A stretch of DNA of 64,000 nucleotides, from assembly GCA_017557785.1 (NCBI GenBank), contig JAFYYA010000086.1, positions 85,270 through 149,269 of the forward strand, read 5' to 3'. The translations under genes were made by a program, and so were the position numbers. How positions within the stretch are numbered: the first letter of the stretch is position 1; each line of letters opens with the position of its first letter. Origin of the DNA: Salinivirgaceae bacterium (GTDB taxonomy: Bacteria > Bacteroidota > Bacteroidia > Bacteroidales > SZUA-534). This document shows, in pieces, positions 47,882-57,200 of the stretch. The notes below the pieces were generated by a model. That model saw only the letters and a list, made by a program, of their open reading frames with translations. It had not been told where the DNA came from and made no database searches.

Positions 47882-50800
47882 TTGACATGAAACGAGTTAT
47901 TACATATACAATATTGTTGCTGTCAATTATTCTGACAACTGCAACAGCCCATTCGCAGTCGTACCCCGTACAAGCCAACTTGTACGTCATGGCGCCATAC
48001 AGCCAGACCTACAGCGATTATTATGCCGATGGCCAGCAGCGGATGTTTGTTAACATATTGCTTAACGATATGAGCCAGGGACAGCTCGACGTGGTGCTGC
48101 GATTCACCATATCGGGGAATGGTTTGAAACTGACAAGCAAGCCAGCTGCCACAGTGAAGCCCATAACCATACTCAGTGGCAAGCTCTGCCGGATCGAGGG
48201 CTCGGAGTTGGCGCAATACTTGAAACCCGAGCAGATGCAGGTGGAAGGAAGGAAAGCCGATGAGTTCAACAAAAGCGGTCGTTTACCGGAAGGCTATTAC
48301 GAGATTAAGGTTGAGGTGGTTGAGTTCTACCGCAAGGTCCGCATCTCAGCACCGGTTTACACCACAATGTGGATAATGCAACCTGAAGCACCAGTATGGA
48401 CAATGCCGCAGAAAGGCGTGCGGCTCGATGCCACAAATCCGCAGTTTGTGATGTTCGGCTGGATGCTGACCAACAGCACATCGCTGTTGCAGAACGTTAA
48501 ATACACTTTCTCGATTTATGCCAAACCGGACGATATCAACCCCGATGTTGTGGCCAGAACTACCACGCCGCTCTACAGCGAGACTCTGACACAGACCATG
48601 CTTGTGTATGGTCCCGACAAACCGCTGCTGGAGTTGGGCGGCACCTATGTGTGCCGGATAAAGGCTGAAGACGCCGACGGCAACGTCACCTTCAAGAACG
48701 ATGGCTATAGCGAGACACTGGTTTTCCGTTACGGCCAGACGTGCGACCCGCCAAAGCAGGTTACAATCACCGATGTGACCAAGAAAGGAGCCACCGTCAA
48801 CTGGGTGGAGAGTGGCAACTACAGCGGCTACGACATTGAAGTGCGTGAGACTACCGGTGGAAAGAGCAGCGATTGGTATGTGTGGAACATCGACAAGCAG
48901 GTCCACAGTTACGATCTTAAGCAGCTGGCGGTAAGCAGCAGCTACGAGTGCCGGGTGGCAGCCGTCTGCGGGCAGCGCTCAAACGGAATCCGCAGCCAGT
49001 ACTCTGATGTGGTTTCATTCAAGACATACGATGCCGGCAACAAGAACTACACTTGTGGCGACTTGGTTGAGGCAAACAAACACGAAGACCGTGTGCCGTA
49101 TCCTTATCTTGAAGAAGGCGATGTTATTGAAGCCAACGGATTTCTATTCGCCATTGAGTCGATATCGAAAGCCAGCGAAGGTGTGTTCTCAGGCCAATGC
49201 TCATGGTACATCGACCTGTGGGGAGTAAGCATACTATGCGATTTCAAGGATATCAGCATAAACCGCCACCAGCAGCTCATAGCCGGTAAAATTGAAGCCT
49301 GCCGTGACAAAGTCAAGGCCAAAGCGTTTACCCGGCTTCAGAGCGCAGCGTACATGCCTATTGGCACACAAGTGCCGTCAACATTCACGGCCGAGAAGGT
49401 GATAAAGATGGAAGAGACTGTTGATTCCATACGCATTGTCAACGGCCAGACGCTGATTTACGTGGCAGGAAAAGAGCCGCAAAAGGTTGACGCCACCGAT
49501 GATGTGTTTGTTCAATCACCCGACGGTAACTATTATGCTGTTGAGGGCGGCAATGTTTATCCTAAGCCGTCGAACTTAGACAGCGAAGGCAACCGCCAGC
49601 TCTCATACACGCAGCAGCTTGTGGCCACCTTTGGCTACGACGACGCCATGGGCAGCCACCCGGGCGTTGACTCCTACACCGATGCGAAGGCCCCGTTTGC
49701 CGCACAGTACACCCAGTACCAGTTGCACTCAAACGACGCCTATGCTACCTGGATGGCTGTTGAGAAGTACCGCACATCGATGGCGAAAGTAACAGTGTCT
49801 GGTGGCGACCGTGACTCCATTCAGCTGCGTAGCAATGGACAGTTAATGGTACGCACCAATGCCACTGAGCCCAACGCACTCTATATGCCCATATCGACCG
49901 AGGGCCTTTATGAAGCTTACTACACCACCAAGGACAATAAAGAGAAAGATGTTGAAGTGGTGGCCGGACAACTCAATGTGGCTGCCTATGAACGCAATAC
50001 TATAAACGTCTGCCTTGTAGGAGTGAACGGCGAGCATTATCAGTATAATGTGAGCGAGCTCTCAAACTATCTGAACAAAGTCTTCGGGCAGGCAGTAACG
50101 AGCGTTAACCTGACCACCGCCAGCATTGATGTCGACAAATTCAACGGCACACTCTCAGCCAAGGAGAGCGGTGCGCTTTCGGCATACAATTCCGATATGA
50201 AGAAGCTGATAAGGAAGGTTAAGAAGCTGCCCGACTACAACAGCGAAACCTATTACATTATGCTTGTTGAGCGCAGCGACGACCAAACCCTTGGCGGCTT
50301 TATGCCCGTGAACAGCAATTTTGGCTTTGTGTTTGCCAAAGCCAATAGCGGCAAGGAACAGCTCAACCGCACCATTGCCCACGAGCTCGCCCACGGCGCC
50401 TTCCGCCTGTGGCACACCTTCAGCAGCGAGAACATCTACGTTGCCCAGCAAGGCTCTACCCAGAACCTTATGGACTACAACGGCACCAACTCAGAACTCT
50501 ACAAATACCAATGGGATTATATCCACAACCCGCAGCAGGGTATTGTTAGGTGGATGGTGGATGATGAAGAAGGAAAATACTACGAAGCTACAACTACAGA
50601 TATTTGGAATCGAAACATAAACAACATCGCTTGTGCTAATTATAATAATCAAACGCAAGTAGAATTTGATGGAATTTGGCCAGTATTAAAAGGATCATTC
50701 TCTTTGGGAAATATTGGTGAAATCAGATTTGAAATACCTGAAACAGCCGCAGCCCCAAACGATAAGTTAATTGATTTATCTAGTCAAAAAACGGATTATA

Positions 50801-52698
50801 CTGATGACTCTAAGTTCTTGAGAGTTGTTTATAAATCTGTAAGTAAGAAATATAGAGTATACTTTGATGTCCCAGTTGAAAAAGCTACTGATTTTTTAAA
50901 AATAATAAACAGCCCAGAATCATACTATGAAACCTTAATAAGCAATATTCCTGAAGAAGAAAGTCAGGATGCATATTCAAAACTCATTCAATTGCCAGTA
51001 TGCAGTTACGAAAGAATAGGTATAAGCAATAGAATAAAATATTTAGAATGGCTTTCAAGTGAATTATGGACAAATACTGATCAGGAAAGAATTATTCTAG
51101 ACTTAATTACTCATGTGTCTGACAGAAAAGAACTGTATGATGAACTCTACAAACGTCCTGTTTTGGTTGCCGAACTAATGATGTCGTGTGATGGAGAAAA
51201 TAGGCAAAAGTTTATAGATGAAATTACCAAACTGTGTGATGAGAATTGGGGATCGAATGTCCAAGCAAAAGGAGACGTCTATATAGGAACCGTGCCAAGT
51301 AGTTATGGTTCGTTTTATTCAGGAAGCTTTTTTATTACTTATGCAGTAATAAACGAAACAAATAGCAATTGCAACGTATTAAATTACATAGGGCGTTTCC
51401 CCCACGGATTGTTTGATTGGGGAAATATTCAAGAATTAAAGCACTTAAATGAATTTAGTTGCAACCCATTAGATCCCGTATATATATATAGTAGTGATGG
51501 TGCCGAGGGACTATTCCCATTGATATACCCCGTTAATTTATCTGAGCAACTCGGAACTGAACAAGTAATACAACAATTTGCAGCCACATTAAACTATATT
51601 GGCATAATTTCTTCTGTACGAATATTAGTAACCGGGAGCAAATTTGCTAGAAGTTTCGCTTTTGTGGATCTTACAAAAACCGGGTTAGATTTAATATTTG
51701 AAGACGCACAGGTAATACAAGCCCTTAATTCAACAGAAGAAGGAAAACAATTCCTAAAATATTGGAATATAGTTAGTGTGACTATAGATGTCACCACTAT
51801 CAGCGCAGATGTATTGGAAGGAATTATTAAGCATGGTCCTGAAGCTAGTAAGGTTTTAAGATCTGCCGGTAAAAATGATGCTGCTAAAAATGTAGATGAC
51901 TTAGTTGCAGAGTCTAAGAAAATAAAAGTTGGCACTAATAGTAAAATTATTGATGAATTAGATGATTTGCTGACAAACAGTAATTTATCACGCGAAATCA
52001 ATGGGAATACTATAAAAATTTTAGATAAAGGTGAAGAGTTATTTAGAATTGAAGGCGACAAATTTATAGTTAACCCCCAAAAATGGGGCGCACATTATAA
52101 AGGTGATGTTGAAAAAAAACTTGACAATGGTTATTGGCTCGTAAAGAATAAAGATGGCTCGTATTCAATAGATTTGGGCTTCAAGGAAGGGCGAAAATTA
52201 ACAGGAAAAGAAGTCAATGAGTATTATATGGGAATAGGTAAACTCCCACCATATACAGATGGTTGTGTTATTACGGAAGAGGTACTAAAGCCAGGCAAAG
52301 AGTTTTATATGGTGATAGATGGAATTGTGGAAGATGGTGGAACAAAAGTTGTCAACTATAGGCCAGGCGGTTGGGCAACGAACGATGCGATAACAACTAT
52401 AAAAGAACTAAGAGAGGATATGGCGGTATTAGAAAGTTGGAAAAAATTGGAATTTGAGCCGACACGCGTAAAATTCCGTGTCACAAAAGAATTGCCTGTT
52501 CGTAATGGTGTTGTTGGGCCGCAAGTTGATTTTCCTATTGATAAGATGACATACGCAGATGAAACAATATACTTTAATCCTGTATTATATAAAGGCGGTA
52601 ATCAGCAGTATGAGATTGTTTTGCCAAAAGAAATAAATTGGCGAGGTGAAGATTGGAAAAAGTATTTGAAAGAAATCGAAAGATTAGAACTAAAATGA
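47878..52698 (+). CDS. Surface protein with FN3, HExxH peptidase and C-terminal toxin-like domain
   Basis: This 1606-residue protein (from 47878; the in-frame ATG at 47887, MKRVITYT, is equally likely) has a signal peptide and then a region at 27-170 (YPVQANLYVMAPYSQTYSDY..., LNDMSQGQLDVVLRF) like the TANFOR domain of Tannerella surface proteins, as I recall it. FN3 lies at about 285-390. The peptidase has HELAH (His835, Glu836, His839) with His846 six residues later, and an NLMDY Met-turn-like motif. From about base 50,570 composition turns AT-rich: a pre-toxin helical region, then a C-terminal ~200-residue domain whose end, LPVRNGVVGPQ...GGNQQYEI, recalls TNT-type NAD glycohydrolases or ADP-ribosyltransferases. 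It lacks a sorting domain. Toxin activity is inference. Confidence 0.75.
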   Translation: MIDMKRVITYTILLLSIILTTATAHSQSYPVQANLYVMAPYSQTYSDYYADGQQRMFVNILLNDMSQGQLDVVLRFTISGNGLKLTSKPAATVKPITILSGKLCRIEGSELAQYLKPEQMQVEGRKADEFNKSGRLPEGYYEIKVEVVEFYRKVRISAPVYTTMWIMQPEAPVWTMPQKGVRLDATNPQFVMFGWMLTNSTSLLQNVKYTFSIYAKPDDINPDVVARTTTPLYSETLTQTMLVYGPDKPLLELGGTYVCRIKAEDADGNVTFKNDGYSETLVFRYGQTCDPPKQVTITDVTKKGATVNWVESGNYSGYDIEVRETTGGKSSDWYVWNIDKQVHSYDLKQLAVSSSYECRVAAVCGQRSNGIRSQYSDVVSFKTYDAGNKNYTCGDLVEANKHEDRVPYPYLEEGDVIEANGFLFAIESISKASEGVFSGQCSWYIDLWGVSILCDFKDISINRHQQLIAGKIEACRDKVKAKAFTRLQSAAYMPIGTQVPSTFTAEKVIKMEETVDSIRIVNGQTLIYVAGKEPQKVDATDDVFVQSPDGNYYAVEGGNVYPKPSNLDSEGNRQLSYTQQLVATFGYDDAMGSHPGVDSYTDAKAPFAAQYTQYQLHSNDAYATWMAVEKYRTSMAKVTVSGGDRDSIQLRSNGQLMVRTNATEPNALYMPISTEGLYEAYYTTKDNKEKDVEVVAGQLNVAAYERNTINVCLVGVNGEHYQYNVSELSNYLNKVFGQAVTSVNLTTASIDVDKFNGTLSAKESGALSAYNSDMKKLIRKVKKLPDYNSETYYIMLVERSDDQTLGGFMPVNSNFGFVFAKANSGKEQLNRTIAHELAHGAFRLWHTFSSENIYVAQQGSTQNLMDYNGTNSELYKYQWDYIHNPQQGIVRWMVDDEEGKYYEATTTDIWNRNINNIACANYNNQTQVEFDGIWPVLKGSFSLGNIGEIRFEIPETAAAPNDKLIDLSSQKTDYTDDSKFLRVVYKSVSKKYRVYFDVPVEKATDFLKIINSPESYYETLISNIPEEESQDAYSKLIQLPVCSYERIGISNRIKYLEWLSSELWTNTDQERIILDLITHVSDRKELYDELYKRPVLVAELMMSCDGENRQKFIDEITKLCDENWGSNVQAKGDVYIGTVPSSYGSFYSGSFFITYAVINETNSNCNVLNYIGRFPHGLFDWGNIQELKHLNEFSCNPLDPVYIYSSDGAEGLFPLIYPVNLSEQLGTEQVIQQFAATLNYIGIISSVRILVTGSKFARSFAFVDLTKTGLDLIFEDAQVIQALNSTEEGKQFLKYWNIVSVTIDVTTISADVLEGIIKHGPEASKVLRSAGKNDAAKNVDDLVAESKKIKVGTNSKIIDELDDLLTNSNLSREINGNTIKILDKGEELFRIEGDKFIVNPQKWGAHYKGDVEKKLDNGYWLVKNKDGSYSIDLGFKEGRKLTGKEVNEYYMGIGKLPPYTDGCVITEEVLKPGKEFYMVIDGIVEDGGTKVVNYRPGGWATNDAITTIKELREDMAVLESWKKLEFEPTRVKFRVTKELPVRNGVVGPQVDFPIDKMTYADETIYFNPVLYKGGNQQYEIVLPKEINWRGEDWKKYLKEIERLELK

Positions 52699-53270
52699 AT
52701 ATTATGGAAATAATAACAGATTTTGAGTGGTTTAATGATAAGGGAATGGTTGTTACGTTTGACAGTCATATATATCAGCAAACGCCAACAATGAACTTTC
52801 CAAATGAATTTTCTTACTATGAGGAAGAAAATGAATTAGCAGTAATCGGAGTCCGTTGGAATTATAATGGTCAACCCATTGTTTTCACAAATGTTTGGTA
52901 TGCAGGGTCTCTTCCAACCCCAAACATGGACAAGGTTATCGTAACAACAATTGAACTATTGGGGAAATACCATTCTAAACTATTTGGAGAATTACATCAG
53001 AAAAAATATACAACAGCCATCTACAATGCCGATGGCAGCGTGCACAAGGTAGTGGAGATGCCATACCCCATTATGCCAAATTTGGGGCGAGGACCTACTA
53101 GAGATGAAAAACCGGAGACAAGTAAAGTCTATTGGTGTAGAAAAAAGGTTGATGATTACTCAATGCTAATAAAATTGGGATACCATGATGCTTGGGAAGA
53201 GCGTTATTTCAACCCGGAAACAGGTGAGATTGGAGGCTTGTTTTCTAACAAAAGTTATGGGTATTATTAG
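52695..53270 (+). CDS. Candidate immunity protein for the adjacent toxin domain
   Basis: The ATG at 52695 overlaps the upstream TGA as ATGA, so 191 residues (MNIMEIITDFEWFNDKGMVV...) are translationally coupled to the toxin-like gene. The open frame begins 42 bases earlier inside it, but the overlap start is preferred. No signal peptide is present, so it should stay in the cytosol, where an immunity protein against an NAD-targeting or ribosyl-transferring toxin would be needed. It is acidic overall, with aromatic-rich strands (WFNDKGMVVTFDSHIYQQ). I recognise no family. Position, lack of export signal and low GC support the assignment; it remains inference. Confidence 0.6.
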   Translation: MNIMEIITDFEWFNDKGMVVTFDSHIYQQTPTMNFPNEFSYYEEENELAVIGVRWNYNGQPIVFTNVWYAGSLPTPNMDKVIVTTIELLGKYHSKLFGELHQKKYTTAIYNADGSVHKVVEMPYPIMPNLGRGPTRDEKPETSKVYWCRKKVDDYSMLIKLGYHDAWEERYFNPETGEIGGLFSNKSYGYY

Positions 53271-53435
53271 AATAAGAGCCATAACTATGGTGTATTATAT
53301 TAAATGAAACAATTCCATATCAACCCCTAAAATCCGTCCGTTAAAGAAAAGAAAGGCCAAAACATGCAACAAGGGGGCGATTTTAACATTGCCTGCAGCA
53401 TTATGGAATGGGCGTAACGTGGAATGTCCTATACC

Positions 53436-53481
53436 GTAGAGACGCCAAATAACGTGGAGACGTGGCGCGCCGCGTCTCTAC
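53436..53481. repeat. REP/MITE-like inverted-repeat element
   Basis: GTAGAGACG (53436-53444) is repeated inverted as CGTCTCTAC (53473-53481). A second GAGACG lies between them, and the centre contains the 8-base palindrome GGCGCGCC. The alternative pairings allow a long hairpin. GTAGAGACG-type intergenic repeats are dispersed in many bacterial genomes, to my knowledge including Bacteroidota. Confidence 0.65.
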
Positions 53482-53620
53482 AATGGGGGTGGTGCCGTTG
53501 GCAACCAATGTTGCGGGGATTGTTGGTGTGGGGAAATTTGTGAATTCCGGTAATTATCGGGGCTGCGTTCAAAAAAATACAGCAACGTAGGGAAAGAATC
53601 CAGTTTTGTGCATTGTTAAT

Positions 53621-53652
53621 AAAAAAAAGAAACCCGAATTTCTTCGAGTTTC
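53621..53652 (-). terminator. Terminator after tRNA-Lys
   Basis: GAAACCCGAA (53629-53638) pairs with TTCGAGTTTC (53643-53652) with one mismatch. On the minus strand it is followed by eight Ts. Confidence 0.75.
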
Positions 53653-53659
53653 TTCGTTG

Positions 53660-53732
53660 TGACCCGCCAGGGGATCGAACCCTGGACCCACAGATTAAGA
53701 GTCTGTTGCTCTACCAGCTGAGCTAGCGAGTC
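53660..53732 (-). tRNA. tRNA-Lys (anticodon CUU)
   Basis: On the minus strand the acceptor stem is GACTCGC with GCGGGTC (one T-G pair), discriminator A (53660). The D-arm is GCTCAGCTGGTAGAGC. The anticodon loop CTCTTAA gives CTT. The T-arm is CCAGG-GTTCGAT-CCCTGG. The gene is 73 bases long and CCA is not encoded. Confidence 0.96.
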
Positions 53733-53826
53733 AGCGGTGCAAAGGTAGAAAAAACTTAAAATGGCAATAGCCCGCAGCGCTTTTTTTTGAATAAAAATGG
53801 CGATGCTTTAATTCGCTGAAAAACAG

Positions 53827-53997
53827 CTATTTGATGCAGCTGTTATTCGTGCTTGCTCTTTTAATCTCGGCCATGATGAACCGAAATATGTCATCAGGTG
53901 GAATTTGGTTTGATGTTTTGTGCAGATAATGAGCAAGCGGTGCGGTGTTTTTGGTTATGCCGGGCAGTTTGCGCATCGGCATCATTGGGGCGGCCAT
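53827..53997 (-). CDS. Possible micro-ORF of 56 codons
   Basis: A complete frame of 57 codons from ATG at 53997 to TAG, MAAPMMPMRKLPGITKN...IMAEIKRASTNNSCIK. It lies just upstream of tRNA-Lys in the otherwise non-coding interval, has reasonable amino-acid balance, and could be a small protein, a fragment of a lost gene, or chance. No promoter, family or neighbour supports it. Confidence 0.2.
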   Translation of the reverse strand: MAAPMMPMRKLPGITKNTAPLAHYLHKTSNQIPPDDIFRFIMAEIKRASTNNSCIK

Positions 53998-54065
53998 TTT
54001 TTGCGGTATCTCTCAAAGCAGTGAACAAAAAAATTAAATGTAGGTTTCACAAATAAAAAAAGTTG

Positions 54066-54073
54066 TATATTTA
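54066..54073 (+). promoter_or_regulatory. Candidate susC promoter
   Basis: TATATTTA is one base from the TAnnTTTG -7 consensus, with TTTC at 54045-54048 as a -33 candidate (17-base spacer). The start codon is about 200 bases downstream, so susC would have a long leader. No ECF-sigma or anti-sigma gene is nearby. Confidence 0.35.
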
Positions 54074-54281
54074 CTTGAATTTTGATGGGCATGCGCCAAT
54101 TATACATATAATAATGTGTGATTGTTTTCGAGCAGTGTCTTTCATTGATTCTTTTAAAGGGGAACTAATATTAAATGTATAACTACTAAAAAATGACAGC
54201 CTAAGGATCTGTCTACTAACTAAAGGACAGTAATGTCCCAAAACACAAACACTTTTATTAAACTTTTAAAAAACTTTTATA

Positions 54282-57200
54282 ATGAAAATGTCTCTGAAAA
54301 GTGCGGTGCTTGCACTGCCAATGCTTCTGTTTTCTGCAGGAGTTTTTGCTCAGGCGCATGAAGTAAAGGGTAAAGTTCTTGATGAGGAATCAAACCCCAT
54401 TCCTGGAGCAAACGTGATGATTAAAGGAACAACTACCGGAACAATTACTACCGGTACTGGTGAGTTCCAGTTGAATGCATCCGATGGTGATGTACTTGCA
54501 ATCTCGTTCGTTGGTTACACAACAGAAGAGGTTACAGTAAATGGCTCAGGCCCTTACAATGTCAGCCTTTTGCCTGACCTTGTAGGTTTGGACGAAGTTG
54601 TGGTTGTAGGTTACGGTGTTCAACGCAAGAGCGATGTTACCGGTGCCATTGCCACAGTTAACGAGGAAGCTCTTAAAAACCGTTCAACAACTGATGCCGG
54701 AGCTGCTTTGCAAGGTAAGGCCGCTGGTGTTCAAATCATTTCGAATTCTGGTAAACCAGGTGAGGGTGCTCAAATCCGCGTTCGTGGTGTATCATCTAAC
54801 CAAACTAGCAACTCAAACTTGAGCCCGCTTTTGATTGTCGACGGTCTTATCGTTGATAACATTCAGTACCTTGACCCATCGATGATTGAGTCTATGGAGG
54901 TATTGAAGGACGCCGCTTCTGCAGCTGTTTATGGTGCTCAGGCTGGTAATGGTGTTATCCTCATCACAACCAAGAACGGTTCGAAATCGAAAGGTAACGG
55001 TACCATTAACTATGACGGCAAATGGACACTCCAAAGTCTTGGCAACGTTCCTGAATTGCTTAATGCAAAAGAATTCGTTGAATGGATGAGGTATTTAGGA
55101 CAAAAAGTAGATGACGATATGGCTAAAGCTGCCAGTACCTATGGTTGGGATACTAATACTGATACCGATTGGATGAAAGAATATTTTGAAAACACATGGG
55201 CAAAACAACACACTTTGTCGGTTACAGGTGGTAACGAAAAAGGCAACTATTTTGCCAGCATCAGCTACGTGAACCAAGACGGTATTGTTAAAGGCCATAA
55301 AGATGTTTATGAGCGCTTGACTGCCCAGTTGAATGGTGAATATAAAATCAAAGACTGGTTGAAAGTAGGAAACAACACATCTATAGAAAAATGGAGCAGC
55401 AGGGGCGTATCTGAAAGAGGCTACGGCTCAGCATTCCAAACACTTTTGATGATGGACCCTCTGACTCCTACTCATTGGTCATCACCTGACCAGTTCATTA
55501 CAGATATGAAGAAAAAGTACGATGAAGCTATGGCTGATGGCTCTGACACTACATATCGTTTCTATAGCGACAAGGATGGTTTCTATGCCACATCATACTT
55601 CAATACTCGTCAGAATGGTGGTAACCCATTTGTACAGCGCGACAGAGCATTCCAGACAGATGGCGGTATCTCCGTTCGTGGTTCTATCCATGCCGATTTC
55701 ACACCGGTTAAATGGTTAACCTACACAACACGGTTTGGTTATCGTTTGGCTAATAGTACAAGCCATAACTGGGGAGAACCTTACTATATGAACTCTAAGG
55801 CTAACAGCGAAGGATTTAGCATATCGGCAAATGCAAATACAAGCATATACTATATGTGGGAGAACTTCTTGAACTTTAACAAGACGTTTGCCAGTGTACA
55901 TAATGTTACCGCCATGCTCGGTATGTCGTTTACTGAGAACAGTAACGACAATGTCAGTGCAAGTGCAAGCGGTAAAAACATTATGAATTCATATAAAGAC
56001 AATTACCGCTATGTCAGCCAGGTGAACAAGAATCCTGAAACATCAAAGAGCATAGGCAATCAGCCCAGCTTGCATCGTAATATGTCATACTTCGGTCGTG
56101 CGGGATATTCTTTTAACGACCGCTACAATTTGCAATTCATTTTACGTGCCGATGCTTTCGATACTTCGAAACTTGACAAAGATCACCGTTGGGGTAAATT
56201 CCCATCAGTATCAGCTGGTTGGACAATCAGCAACGAAGAGTTTATTCGTAACAACATCAGCAGCGACATCTTGTCGTACATGAAACTGAGAGCTTCTTGG
56301 GGCCGCAATGGTAACATAAGCGTGTTGAGCGGATACCCATACAAAACTGGTATCAGCGAGAACAGCACATACTATCAGAATGATAACGGAACAATAATTA
56401 ATGGTTCTGCTCCAAGTGGTGTGGCCAATCCAGAGTTGACTTGGGAAACATCTGATCAAGTTGACGTTGGTATGGATTTCCGTTTCTTATCGAACCGCTT
56501 GTCATTAGGAATCGACTATTACAACAAGAAGACAAAAGACTTGTTGTTCAATGTTACAACTCCTTCTGAAGCAGGATCTCTCAGCACAACAATCAACGGT
56601 GGCGAGATTCTTAACACTGGTATTGAAATTGAAGCAACTTGGCGTGATAAAGTTAATGACTTCAACTACAGCATCAGCGCCAACATGGCAACACTTAAAA
56701 ACAAAGCCACATATCTGACTCCGTTAATGGGTGAGTATCAGAGTGGTTCTAGTGTAGGTGGTTCTAACTATTGTACTCTTACAACCCGCTTTAAAGAAGG
56801 CGAGCCTGTTTGGTATATGCATGGTTACAAATACATCGGACTTGACGAAAACGGCAATGGTAAATTTGCTGATTTGAACGGCGATGACGTTGTTGACGAG
56901 CACGACCAGACCAATGTTGGTTATGGTAACCCCAAAGTTACCTACGGTTTGACTATCAATCTCGATTATAAGGGTATTGACTTCTTGCTGTTTGGTACAG
57001 GCGCTGCTGGAAGAGACATTTACTATGGTTTGTATTATGAGGGATACAACAACATTTCTAAGTACTTCTACGACGAAATGAAGAGTGGTAATCTGCCAAA
57101 AGATATTGCTAACAGCAAAATGTATTGGTCATCTGACGCAGTTGTATTCAATGGCTCATATTTCAAAATCAAACAAATCCAACTTGGCTATACTCTGCCT

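Larger units (their letters stand above)
53271..54281 (+). other. Non-coding interval between the toxin operon and susC
   Basis: About 1 kb without a sizeable gene. It contains the GTAGAGACG inverted-repeat element, the tRNA-Lys gene with terminator, one possible micro-ORF on the minus strand, and the susC leader. Bases 53271-53430 and 53490-53620 show nothing I recognise, and no terminator follows the immunity gene. Confidence 0.6.
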
